Shown here: positions 41,185 through 51,508 of the stretch, in pieces
How positions within the stretch are numbered: position 1 is the first letter of the stretch
How the letters are laid out: each line of letters opens with the position of its first letter
Assembly: GCA_025765615.1 (NCBI GenBank)
Contig: JAIVFJ010000148.1
Span: 99,925-163,924 of the forward strand
Origin: Zopfochytrium polystomum
Taxonomy: Eukaryota > Chytridiomycota > Chytridiomycetes > Chytridiales > Chytridiaceae
Length of the DNA: 64,000 nt
Direction of reading: 5' to 3'
Program-made: the position numbers and the translations under genes
Notes under the pieces: model-generated
Told to the model about the DNA's origin: nothing
Seen by the model: the letters and a program-made list of their open reading frames with translations, nothing else
The model's database searches: none

Positions 41185-42592
41185 TCATGGTCGCGACTTT
41201 CCACGCCCGAGGCATTCAGAAAACTCATTCTTGTTCGATATCGCAGCAGTGCTCTGGGACCCAATAATAGAGGGCTCGCCTTTATCGAGCGCTGGGGACA
41301 CAAGATAGCCGCTACCACTTGCGGGTACGCTCACGTACTGGTGATGATACGACCCAACAGCCTCTTGGCTTACCGGCTGGTAGTGGTGCTGGCCAGCCGG
41401 CAGCGTGTTCTGCGTGATCGTCATCCTGTAACTAGTCGCACCACCCGCTGGGTCGTCCTTCTTTTTCGCCCTCGCCTTGGCCACTTCTCCACCGTGCTTG
41501 ACGACGCTCCACACGGCGTTTCCAAGCAGGAATGCCACAAGGACACCCGTCACTGTACGTCATGACTTTGCGACCGTCTGCGAGGTCTCCGAAGCCTACG
41601 CTGACGATGACGGTGACGAGGATGAGGGTGATGGAGCTGGTGTTTCTAAAGAATGATTCAATTGACTTGGAGAGGAGAACGTTTCCAGAGCTGTGGTTTG
41701 TGTTTGTTTTGTTTGTTTTGGGTGGAGTCAGCGTTGCCAGGTGACTATTTGGTGCTCACATTTTAAGAAAGTGTACGATGGCAAACTCTACCAGGGCGAT
41801 AAAAACAAAAACGAACGCAAACAATGTAAACACGTCCATTTTGGTGACGTCTGCAACGGAATTAAAAACGCGTTAGGAGTTTGCGTGGTGGAATGAAGGC
41901 TACGCTCAACCGTTCACTTTAGGCAGATCCGCACTCGCAATAAAATTTAGGGATATGACAGAAACCAAAAGCGAAACGCCAAATGCGACTCGCGCGGGAA
42001 CGGCGTCCAGTGAGACCCAGTACGACAGAGTAGAAGCGAACGTAACAAAAAACAATGGCAGTCTGTTTTGGTTTTACAGTTTCGCCATGAACGCGGGCAG
42101 TTGCAGCCCTTTCGATGGTTTGATCTGTACTCACAAATGTAGCTCGTCGGGTCCCTCTTCACGGTCAAGTTGAAAATCGCAAAGGGCGTTCCGGGCGTCG
42201 TTGGAGTGATGCTCACGTTTGCGGGGTACAGCACCCCGGACACTGCCGTCCAATCCTGCAAAGCCACAGCGCCGACGAGTACGTCCATTTGGGTGCAGGA
42301 TTGAACGCTGGAGTATCCAAGGTAATGTTGATCTTGAGCGAGCTGTACGAGAATGGTGCGACGAATATGTCCAGGTCTTGAGAGTCCAGTGGGAGGGAAC
42401 GGAGAGTGAAGGTAGCGTTGAGGGTGGTGAGGAAATGCTGTGTGGGGTGGTTTGGCGCGAGGGATTGTGAGGTGCGGCACCCGGATTAGTCTGATTTGCA
42501 GTGCGGTTTTGAGACAGTGGAGGCCGACTCTACCTGACTGAAGAACACCAATCCGTTTGGCTGGATGGTGAACGCCGAGTCCAGACAGCAGT
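41185..42592 (-). pseudogene. Channel subunit C: 5'-truncated, frameshifted paralogue of A
   Basis: Exon by exon it follows subunit A. It keeps the end of exon 2 (LDSAFTIQPNGLVFFSQ), exon 3 (HFLTTLNATFTLRSLPLDSQDL), the M1-M2 exon (LPLFFVTFASTLSYWV, PARVAFGVSLLVSVISLNF), the M3 exon (TKMDVFTLFAFVFVFIALVEF) and the M4/tail exon (AVWSVVKHGGEVAKARAKK). Exon 1 and most of exon 2 are absent beyond 42592. One base is missing near 42,258 (CTGTGGCTTTG where A has TGGCCATTG-like spacing), another shift lies near 41,557 before M4, and the I-K-Y residues before M1 are lost at the exon 3 end. It cannot give a full receptor. Confidence 0.85.
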
Positions 42593-43108
42593 GCAGTCGC
42601 CAAGTTGAGTGTGCTTGTTTTTGTTTTGCTTGTTTTGTCTCTTTGCACCGAATTCCTCTTCGGTGGGTTTCTGGAGAGATTTAGTAAGCGCGCAGTCATC
42701 GAATGGAAGTGGGCGGGGAGGAAAGACATGCCGGCGGGGCTGCGAAACCAAGCACCCACGCGCGCACACTCCTACACACTCACACACACACACACACACA
42801 CACACACAAAGGTATTTCACGCACACGGTCTTTTTGCCCCCAGTGGGTGGGGTGGGCTTCGGCGCAAGCAAACATTGCAAGTAAGAAGTAAAACCCCCAA
42901 AGCAAAGACAAAAGATAAGACAAAAGATTGGGAAAGTGGCAAAAAGAGCGCAAACACGGGAAAGGTCAAGAGACTGACAGACAAACAAACTGGCCGAGAA
43001 AGGCATGTGTAGATGGATGATTTTATGAAAAAGCGGCTGCGCCGCGCGATGCTTGCCGGGTGGGGTATTGGTTTGCCCTTTTTTTCGTCTTTGAAAAAGA
43101 AAGGAAGG
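42593..43108. other. Divergent region between C and D with (CA)n tract
   Basis: The position matches the A/B promoter, but the C side has lost its 5' exons. A (CA)n microsatellite lies at 42776-42809. The part nearest D is purine-rich. No other gene was seen. Confidence 0.5.
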
Positions 43109-44926
43109 ATGATTATGAGAGGACGGACAGCCCTTGCCTTCTGGCTGCTGCAGCTTCTGGCGACTGCTGCTTCCGTGACCTTGCCCCTCGTCGCCGCGCA
43201 GGACGCAACCACCACTACCTCGGCGACAGACGCGGAGACCGCATCCGCCGCCGCCACAACCACAACCACTACCGCCACAGCAACCACTGCTTCGGCAGCT
43301 GCTTCCACCACCACCGCTGCCGCTGCCTCCCCTTCTGCGACTGCCTCCAATGGGCTGAGCTTCGTGCCGGTCGTGGACCAGCTGCTGAAGGGATACGACC
43401 TCTGGGCTCGCCCCAACGCCGGAACAACCACCGCCACCGCCGTTTACGCCCAGTACCGCATGAACAGGCTCTTCAACGTCGACCCCACCACGAACGCCTT
43501 CTCTGTGAGACCCGAGACCCTGCTTCCCTTCGTCTTCCTCTTGTACAACCTTCGGAATGGTTGCACCACAACTTTGGACCCCACCCGTCCTGAGGAGTCG
43601 GTGTCTTCTGCACCCGGTTCCCTGTTACACAACTTGCACCCTGGCTGTGTCCCGCACACCCAAACCCTGGATCGAACCCAGACTAACCCGATCCCCTACT
43701 TTCAAACAGATCGATCTCTACCTCAAGCTGCAGTGGTCCGATCCCCGGCTCGTCTACTCTGGCTCGACCAGCTCTGAGACGATCCGCCTCGACTCCTCCA
43801 AGATCTGGGTTCCGGACGTCTACTTTTACAACGAGCATGCCATTTTCGACGCCGTTTCAGAGTCATGCGTCTTGAAGGATCCCACGCAGGGCATCGTCGT
43901 ATTGAACAGGGTGAGCGCCTTTTTGGATATGTCAGTGGGCCGTGCATTGCTAGCCTGACCTTCTGGACGCCAAATCGGGAACAAACAGCATTTCGTCGCA
44001 TCCCTCACGTCCCCGTTCCAGTTGGCGGACTTTCCCTTTGATGACCAAGCGATTTCGATCCAGCTGGCGTCGTACTCCTACAACGCATCGTACTTGACTC
44101 TGAATTACTACCCCGCCGAGCAAGGTGGACCTGCCAACCCGTCGCCTTTCGACACGTTTTCGTCTGTCTTGTGGACGGTAAGACGACCGACCATCCTCGT
44201 TCTTTCTGTTGGTCCGTGCAACGTTTGTCTGACCCCAGCCCTCGTCTGCAGCTCTACGATGAAGACCCAACCATCAAGCGTGTTCTCTCTGATCCGTCCC
44301 GGAACACCTCTGCAACTTACCAAGGTCTCTGGTACTCTCTCTTCATCTCCCGCGACCCCACCATCTACATCCTCAAGTACATTCTCCCGCTCTTCTTCGT
44401 CGCCTTTTGCTCGTGCGTGTCGTACTGGGTCGACCCCGGCGTGGTTCCCGCCCGAGTCGGTTTCGGCGTCACCCTCCTCCTCGCCACCGTGACCCTCAAC
44501 TTTGTCGTCTCGGGCGATCTGCCAAAGGTGAACTACGCGACAAAGATGGACTACTACGTGATCACGGTGTTTACGTTCGTGTTTGGCGCCTTGGTCGAGT
44601 TCACCGTAGTGCACTATCTCAAAGCGTAAGTTTCCCGGTTTCACTGTCGACTTGCCTTGTGCCCCAACTCACCTGATCCCTTCATTAGCAACGGAAGCCC
44701 GCTGCTTTCAAAGCACATTGAAAGGTTCTTCCGCATCGCGAGCGTGCCCACCCTCATCCTCGCGTGGATCTTTGTCACTTACGCCACCGGAACCACCATC
44801 TCCCGCGGTGTCGAGTACGGCACTGGTTCATTGATTGGCATCGTCATCATCATATGCGCTGTCTTGACGGTGCTGGGGTACATGAAGGAAGCCAGGGAGG
44901 AGCAGAGCAAAAAAGCGTCGAATTAG
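43109..44926 (+). CDS. Pentameric ligand-gated ion channel subunit D
   Basis: Exons 43109-43504, 43710-43910, 43989-44177, 44252-44625 and 44689-44926, phase-consistent; 465 residues. Signal segment (LAFWLLQLLATAASVTLPLVAA), then a long Thr/Ala low-complexity linker, then the ligand-binding domain: VVDQLLKGYDLWARP, IDLYLKLQWSDPRL, KIWVPDVYFYNEH, FPFDDQAISI. M1: ILKYILPLFFVAFCSCVSY; the M1-M2 turn DPGVVPARVGFGVTLLLATV; DLPKVNYATKMDYY before M3; M4 (LIGIVIIICAVLTVLGY) and a short charged tail. It is closest to B in length and tail, and shares with A the M3-exon boundary style. ATGs at 43013 and 43115 are alternative starts. Confidence 0.9.
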
Positions 44927-45425
44927 AAAAATGTGGGCATTGCGCTTGTTCAGTTAGACTGTTTGAGGGTTGAAGGGCGTAGTTCGCGTCGGGCAGTGGC
45001 GATCTTTGTTGCTGATGAAACATTTCCACGTTTCGCCGTTTTCACCGGCCTTTCTTTTACCCGTTTTTCATTTGTTCGGTGATTGGAACTAGTGGCGTCA
45101 GACTTTGCAGAGCATATATTCTATCAGAGCGTTCTCGTGAGATGCGCCATTCGCAGTTGCCCGCCAGATCTCTCGTCCTACTCCACAGTGCAAAGCCACC
45201 TGTAAAGCTCAGGACTCTCGAGGCCGTGCCTGTTGGACAAGGATCGCAATTGCGCCGAGCTCCGCCGTGCAGATCCTATGACCATTGCACTTTGCATCTC
45301 TGGGATTCCGATAATAGTTCTCTGGAGTCACTCGTTTACGGCAACAAGATCCACATTGCTTCAGGGGATGAAAATCAAAAACGAGTCGAAACAGCTACTA
45401 TTTCTAACACCTCCCTCCCAACATC
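44927..45425. other. Intergenic, no supported gene
   Basis: 500 bp between channel gene D and tRNA-Ser. Frames present are short and motif-free. Confidence 0.5.
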
Positions 45426-45507
45426 GACAACGTGGCCGAGCGGTTAAGGCGACAGACTAGAAATCTGTTACGGTTTCCGTGCGCAGGTTCGAGTCCTGCC
45501 GTTGTCG
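45426..45507 (+). tRNA. tRNA-Ser (AGA)
   Basis: Acceptor stem GACAACG/CGTTGTC; D arm GGCCGAGCGGTTAAGGC; anticodon stem ACAGA/TCTGT with loop CTAGAAA (anticodon AGA); a long type II variable arm (ACGGTTTCCGT); T arm GCAGG-TTCGAGT-CCTGC. The long variable arm and AGA agree on serine. Confidence 0.95.
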
Positions 45508-45926
45508 GACTGCTCCTTCTTTCAATCCTTTTCGTAGGCTGAAAAACAACATTTGTGGAACATTTCCGGTGGCGGGCAACAAGCCGGACGCGAAGAGGAG
45601 AATCGCTTCAACTGTGTGTAGCAACAAGAATGAATGCATCTCGCCCAATCGACCCTCCCACGTTTGAACCGCAACTACAAAAATCCCCACTACCACAAAC
45701 ACAACCTCTCCTTGTCTCTCTGTTTGTCTGTCTCTCACTCACCTTGGGAAAAAAACGGGCAAAGTCAGGAGAGTTAAAATGTCCTTGACTAAGCGAACTC
45801 AGTGTTGAAAATCTCTCCCAGATTTACAAGCAATTCATCGCTTTTTTGTTGGCTTCGTTTGGAGGATTTTGTGTCGAAGACGAGCCACTTCCAAATAAAT
45901 ACTGCAACCTGTGAGCGAGTTCGGTT

Positions 45927-46187
45927 TTATTTTAAGTTCAAAAGACAACACTCTGCGGAAGTGGATCGCCAAAACCTCTCCTCAGAAAGCAGCGACCTCG
46001 CGTTCTTAGCAAGCGAGACCGCCGTCCTGTACTCCCCGATCGCGACCACCGCGCTCGCCGTAAAGTCCATCCCGACGTTCGCGCCGCCCGCGTACTGCCT
46101 TGCGACCCTCGCGGCCTCGTCGTCCGTCATCCCCAACGCCGCCGGGATCGTCGACTTTTGGCGTGAACTATGGTGTTTTCCTCTTTT
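45927..46187 (-). other. Orphan coding-like exon, unknown
   Basis: On the minus strand the text MTDDEAARVARQYAGGANVGM, followed by a helix-like SAVVAIGEYRTAVSLAKNA segment, has the strong third-position GC of local genes. It begins after a possible acceptor (AAAAG at about 46,165) and stops at 45927. No partner exon or family was recognised upstream. It may be the last exon of an unresolved gene or a fragment. Confidence 0.35.
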
Positions 46188-46189
46188 TC

Positions 46190-47038
46190 TTCCTTTTCTC
46201 TCTTTGGCGTGGTCGCCCTCGGGATGGTGCCAGTCTATTTAAGGGCATCGCCGGGGCGGCAACAGAGAATCTTTTTTTTTCTTTTTTTTTTCCCCCTGGG
46301 GTGTCTCACCCAGAAGAGGGACACACAGCCTCACCTGGACTCCGGCGAGTTGTGGAAATCTCTCCACGGCATGTCGCTGAGAGGAGTCGCTCGTGGATAC
46401 CAATTTCTCGCCCTCCTTCGGCCCGCACGCACTTTTCCCCCCGCAACGCCTGACGGATCGAGGAGCAGGCTGTTTCATCTGAAAACAAAGGAGTGCTGTG
46501 ACGTTTTGAGTCCTTTCCGAACATCGTCGTCCGAGCCATTTCTTCAGTTCCATTCTCGATCCCTTTCTGCGAACTCCTCATCATTCCGCTCTTCTTGCTT
46601 CTTTGAACTTGATTGTGTTTCTTCATATGGTTTCGTTGAGTTGATTGTTTTCTTCCTCTATTCGGGTTCAGTATTTGTTCTCTCTGTTTTCCTTCGTCGT
46701 TCATCAGTCGTTTTCTCTTGCATCTCTCGCAATACAACCCAGTGAATCGTGCACACTCGCTCCACACACTCGTCGCTCGACGATTGCTCCTCATCAGTCT
46801 CGCTCGCCCTGCGGGCCTCCTGGTCCGCTTTGTCACAAGTGCTGGAATATTTGAATAAAGTCCCCTTAATGATTGAGGATGCTTGGACCGTCTCCCCAAG
46901 AGAAAGGTGCCACACAAAGACCCAAAATTCTGCTCTGCCCAATCTGGCAATACCTCCCCTATTGTGTAGTGGGAAAGGTTTCAAGTATTAATACGTCATG
47001 AGAAACAGATATCAAAATACTTTCACTTGACGCAAAAG
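46190..47038. other. Intergenic, no supported gene
   Basis: Pyrimidine-rich + strand with several overlapping low-quality frames; no motifs. Confidence 0.45.
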
Positions 47039-47111
47039 CGAGCGTACCAGGGGTCGAACCTGGAATCTCTTGATTCGTAGTCAAGCGCGGTAACCATTTT
47101 GCCATACGCCC
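47039..47111 (-). tRNA. tRNA-Arg (ACG)
   Basis: Acceptor stem GGGCGTA/TACGCTC with one G-U pair; anticodon stem CTTGA/TCAAG with loop CTACGAA (anticodon ACG, read as ICG); T arm CCAGG-TTCGACC-CCTGG. No intron. Confidence 0.92.
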
Positions 47112-47940
47112 ATGCCGTGTTTCCAGAACATTAAGTTATTACACAAGCTTTTTATTGTGCAATGGATGGCGTGGTTCAGCACGCAGTATCAGTTTTTAGC
47201 AGGATAAGGAAATCCACTTTCGCTTTTTTCGACATGATTTTTTGTCTCAAGAATTGAAAACCCAATAAAGTAAAATGATGCATACTATCGTTCTTTTTCT
47301 ATAAAAGCGAGCTTTTTTTATTCTATCCTTGCGGCCCTTCGCTCAGGAGGGGGGCGCAATGCCATTTTGAAGGATGTGGCTGCACGCCAGTGATGCGAGA
47401 CAGAACCAAAGAGCACCAAGACCCACACGCCACCCCTGCTGTTCAACGTGGAACCCGATTCCAGCTCGTGCGTGTCTCGTTTTCCCAAAGAGCAGGCGTC
47501 GAAAACGCGGGCCCCCGAATCTTGAGGGCGAGATTCCCAGACCCTTTCTTTTTTCCCAGCTTGGTTGCCAAGGTACAAAACCAAAAAGATTTCGATATCC
47601 TGCAACAACATGTAAGGGAATGTAGTCGGAAAACGGTTATGAAATACCCTGGCATTTTTCATCCTGGAAGTCCTTCGAGCTGGGAGGAGATCATCGGAGA
47701 ATACAAGGAGTTGGACCAGAATCTAATCTTGAGGCTTTTACATGACGGAACCACCAAGTTACATTCCAAAAAGCAAGCAATGAAAACAAAAGCATGAGAC
47801 CGAAACGAAACGAACAGAACAAAATACAGTATATAATAATATAACCACTCCAATCCAGAAAGTGTGTACCTTCCGAATCCCTCCGTATCGCTCCCAAATT
47901 TTTTACCTCCAACCATCCTCACACATTCGCTCCCCGCCCG
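47112..47940. other. Intergenic, no supported gene
   Basis: About 830 bp between tRNA-Arg and the 3' end of the RING gene. AT-rich; overlapping frames lack recognisable features. Confidence 0.45.
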
Positions 47941-50469
47941 TCACACAACCCCCGCCGCCCGACACACCGGACACCGCACGCCCCTGCTCCCCACGCCGCC
48001 CCTCACGACCCACGCCTCGACGCACCGCTTGTGAAAGGCGTGACCGCAATGCAGCATCTCCCGCACCCGGTCGCCGCGACGGAATGCCGCAAAGCAGATT
48101 GGGCAGTCCGGCTCGGCGTAGGGCGGGGTCGCGTAGGCGAGGGGGCCGACGAAGCGGTGGGTGGTGGAGGCGAGGGAGGGGGCAAGGGAGGCGGTTTCGG
48201 AGGTGGCAGCGGCAGCTCTGGGTAAGAAGACGTTGGGGGGCTCTGGGTTGGCATGGTCGTGGGCGTGGTCGACGGCGGTGTCGGCGGGGTTCGCGGTGTC
48301 GGAGGGGTTGATGGGGTTGCCGTCGCCGCCATCATCAGTGTTGTAGAGGTGGAGCGAGGGGCCGGTGCGGGGGCTCCCAATGACGCCAGGCGGGACAGCA
48401 GCGTAGGCAGCGTTTGCAGATCGCTCGAGGGTGGTCGGATTGGAAACCACGTCGTCGCCGTCCTCCGCCGCCCCGTCCACGCCGCACCCCTTGACGGCTT
48501 CGCAGCCATGGTCTCTACATCCGGACTCCACATCCTCTCCCGGTGGCGCCTCCTGACCCTCACCCACACCTCCATCAACCTGAACCTTTTGCCGTCGCTC
48601 CTCCCGCTCCTCCTTCTCCACCACAATCACCTCCACGACATCAGCGGTCGCCCCCTTCCCGCTTTCCTTTTCCCCTCCCGCTCGCTCCAATCCAGCACCA
48701 CGCCCCGCACCACGACCCCCCGCCACTCCGCACCGCCAGCTCCACCATCTCATCCTCTTCAGCGCGTAACGTCCCCGCGCCTTCGCTCCTTGCCCTCTCG
48801 ACGTCTCCACCTCCGCCGCCGTCCTCTCCCGCCCCCTTTCCCGCCGGGGGCTCATACAAATAGACCCTCGTGCACAAGTGGATCAGCTCGCGGTCGCCCA
48901 GCCCGTTTGCGGGCTCGCGCGTCGCGACGATGAACCGCGGGCGGTTCGGATCGTCGTCGTCGTCGTAGTCGTTGCCGAGCCCGTTGGCGCCCCAATCGCC
49001 AAACTCGGGGCGGAACTGGTTGCCGTGGCGGCGGCGGCGGCGGGGCAGGCGCGAGGCTTCAAAGTGGAGCTTGTAGACGGCGAAAAAGGTGGTGATGGTA
49101 ATGAGCTCAAAGTAGCGGGCCACTGCTCTTGTGACAGTGGGGAGTGGGAAAAGGAGACAAGGGAGAAGAAGGCAGGAGGGTCGGACGGTAAATTGAATGT
49201 CACAAAGGAAAAATAAACGGTGACCGGTCCCAACACTCAACAGAGCAGCCAAGTCGAAAACCGAAACAGCATGGGGTCTCCTTGCGGGCATATCGACGCC
49301 GTCCAAACTTGTTTCGAGCCATAGATCAGCGTGATGCTATTTTTCGAGGGTAAAAAAAAAAAAATGGAAGGAACAGAGCGGGCACTTCACTTAGTCTTAT
49401 AAAAACCTCCACTCCAACTCAACGATTCAAATTAAAATACAAACTTACATCTTGAACACCCACGACCCCCAAAACCCAGTCTCCATCCTCAACGGCCACG
49501 ATGTCGACACTTCCTCGTCCTCGCACACCCACGCCACGCCCTCCAGCAGCATCTTCATCCCGCACGCCGAAACAACACTGAATGCCACCGCCGCCTCAAA
49601 GTATAAATACGACGGGACGGCCTGCTCGCAGAGCAGAAACGTCTCAGCTGCAGCCGGCACGTCGATCGTCGCTGGTTTTGGCAGTGCGGCGGTGGCGTCG
49701 AGTGTTTCGTATGGGGTGTCGTATCGCGCAAGGGTGGCGGCAATCGCGGCGAGGACGGCGATGTTGAACGCGGCGTGGGCGCCGATGAGTGCGTGTTCTT
49801 TCAGCTCGACGATCTCGTCGTCGTCGCTGGTCATTTCACACACGAGGAGGTTGGCGGCGGCAATGGCCGTCCCGAAGAAGCCGACTAAGGTTGTAATTTT
49901 GTTAGTCAGAAAAAAGCGGTGATCCTCGCGAAGCGGGAAAACCAAGAGAAGTCAAGATAGAAACCGCCGGCGTCAACCAATCACTCACCCAAATGCACCG
50001 CTGCCCCGGCCCACACGGGCAGATCCCCGGCCTTGCAGGCGGCCTCGCCAAACACCACCCGCAGACCCGCCGCTGCCACCGCCAACTTCACCGTCATTAG
50101 TCCCGCGGTGGCCCACATGCCGGCCTCGGCCATCCGCGTCGCGAAGTACGAGCCGCCGGCGAGGACGACTGCGAGAAGAAAGAGGGCGGCAGAAAGTGCG
50201 GCGTCGAGCTTCACAACGACAAGGAGCGAGGCGGGGCAGTAGCGGGCCGTGGCAGCCGGGAGGGTGGCGGGGTCAGGCAGCGGGGCAACGGCGGGGTATA
50301 GGATGAGGAGGGTTGTGCTTACGGCGAGGGTCAACAGGTTCGGGATGCTGGCGTATTTCCAAAAGTGGGATATCAGTAGGTGCATTCAGTGTAATGGGTG
50401 GGTTTGACGCTTTGACGACGGCACTTACCCGATGAGGCTCGTGAGGAGCCATGAGCTTGCGATCTTCAT
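47941..50469 (-). CDS. Multi-span membrane protein with C-terminal RING-H2 finger (putative E3 ubiquitin ligase)
   Basis: Exons 50469-50429, 50347-49989, 49884-49449 and 49127-47941, all junctions in phase (donors GTAAGT, GTGAGT, GTAAGT); about 670 residues. The first half has about six or seven membrane helices (IPNLLTLAVSTTLLIL, AALFLLAVVLAGG, ATAGLMTVKLAVAAAGL, FFGTAIAAANLLV, AAFNIAVLAAIAATLA, FELITITTFFAVYKLHF). A basic, then acidic/Gly-rich linker follows, and at the end RING-H2: CPIC-x14-C-G-H-x2-H-x2-C-...-CPVC, with HAFHKRC in the middle. Family knowledge: membrane RING-H2 proteins recruit E2 enzymes at ER, Golgi or vacuole. The last exon needs one single-base frame change near 48,715, in a G6 run (GGCGGGGGGTCG), to link its two halves; probably a homopolymer indel. 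RING is certain; joining to the membrane part rests on splice phases. Confidence 0.72.
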
Positions 50470-50470
50470 T

Positions 50471-50501
<31 letters not shown>

Positions 50502-51508
50502 GTTGTATCGTTTTTTCTTTTCCCCTGGCCCCGAAGCCGAATGGTTGGCGCAAGGTACGGGAGCACTGATTTGCGGCAGCAGCGATCCGGGGTGAAGGAG
50601 CGAAAAGAGGCGTGTGGCCTGTGAGAACGGACCTTCCTCGCCCAAGCGCTCGCTCGCTCGCTCTGAACGGGGAAGAAGTGGAAGGGGTGGCGGGGGAGAC
50701 GGAGAGGAGATGGAGAGGAGCGAGAGCGCGGGGTCCGATGGGATGTGCCGATAAAAACGTGCGAGCGGCGGCGGCCCCAGGGGGGTGGTCGCAAGAAGGG
50801 ATGCGATGCTGCTTGTGTCGTCGACTGCTGTGGGTCTTGGTGGCGAGGGTGATGGGAGGCCAAGTCAAGTCAAAGAATGATCTAATCTGACAAGGACGAC
50901 TGTCTTGCAGGTCGGTTACACAAAAAAAAAACGCAACCGTTTTTTCAAAGATGGGGAGAAAAAAAAAGAAAAAAAAAAGGAACCAAAGAAAAAGAAAACC
51001 TGCTCGCCTTGAGCAAGGTTTTTGGTGCCAATGTCCACACCACGAGAAAAAAGAACAGCAACTGCAACGCTGGACAACGGGAAGAAAGCAAGTGAGAAAG
51101 AGAGTGAAACCACGCAAAACCCATTAGGGAGGGGGGAGGATGCGGGTACTGCGCAAACAGGCGGAACAGCGGGGAGAACATGAAATCCAAACGGGGTCAC
51201 CTTTTTAAGAAAGGCCAAACGCGGGCCACAGGTAAAACTAAGGACGGGGTAATACGTAAAACGAAGCGGAAAAGGGACCAAAGAAAAAAGAAAATGCATG
51301 ATGCAAACTGCAAGATGAACCCCTAATGCGTAAACCCAGCCAAACACAGACTCCACAATACAGCACCCACCGCCACAAACCCACCACAACCATCCCAGGC
51401 GGGGCGGAAGAAAGTTTCTCATCGTCCCCAAAGAAGAAAAAAAAAACACGCTGGCCAAAAACGGAACGACCAATTACACAAGATTCCACAAGAATCATCA
51501 ATCTTTTT
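50470..51508. other. Intergenic, no supported gene
   Basis: About 1 kb. It has a pure T run of about 33 at 50469-50502 just upstream of the RING gene start, and A-rich tracts at 50921-50990 and near 51,440. No gene supported. Confidence 0.5.

Noticed and set aside
45802..46745. + frames around 46 kb
   Set aside because: Phe/Ser-rich text over pyrimidine-rich DNA; no motif, so not called as genes.
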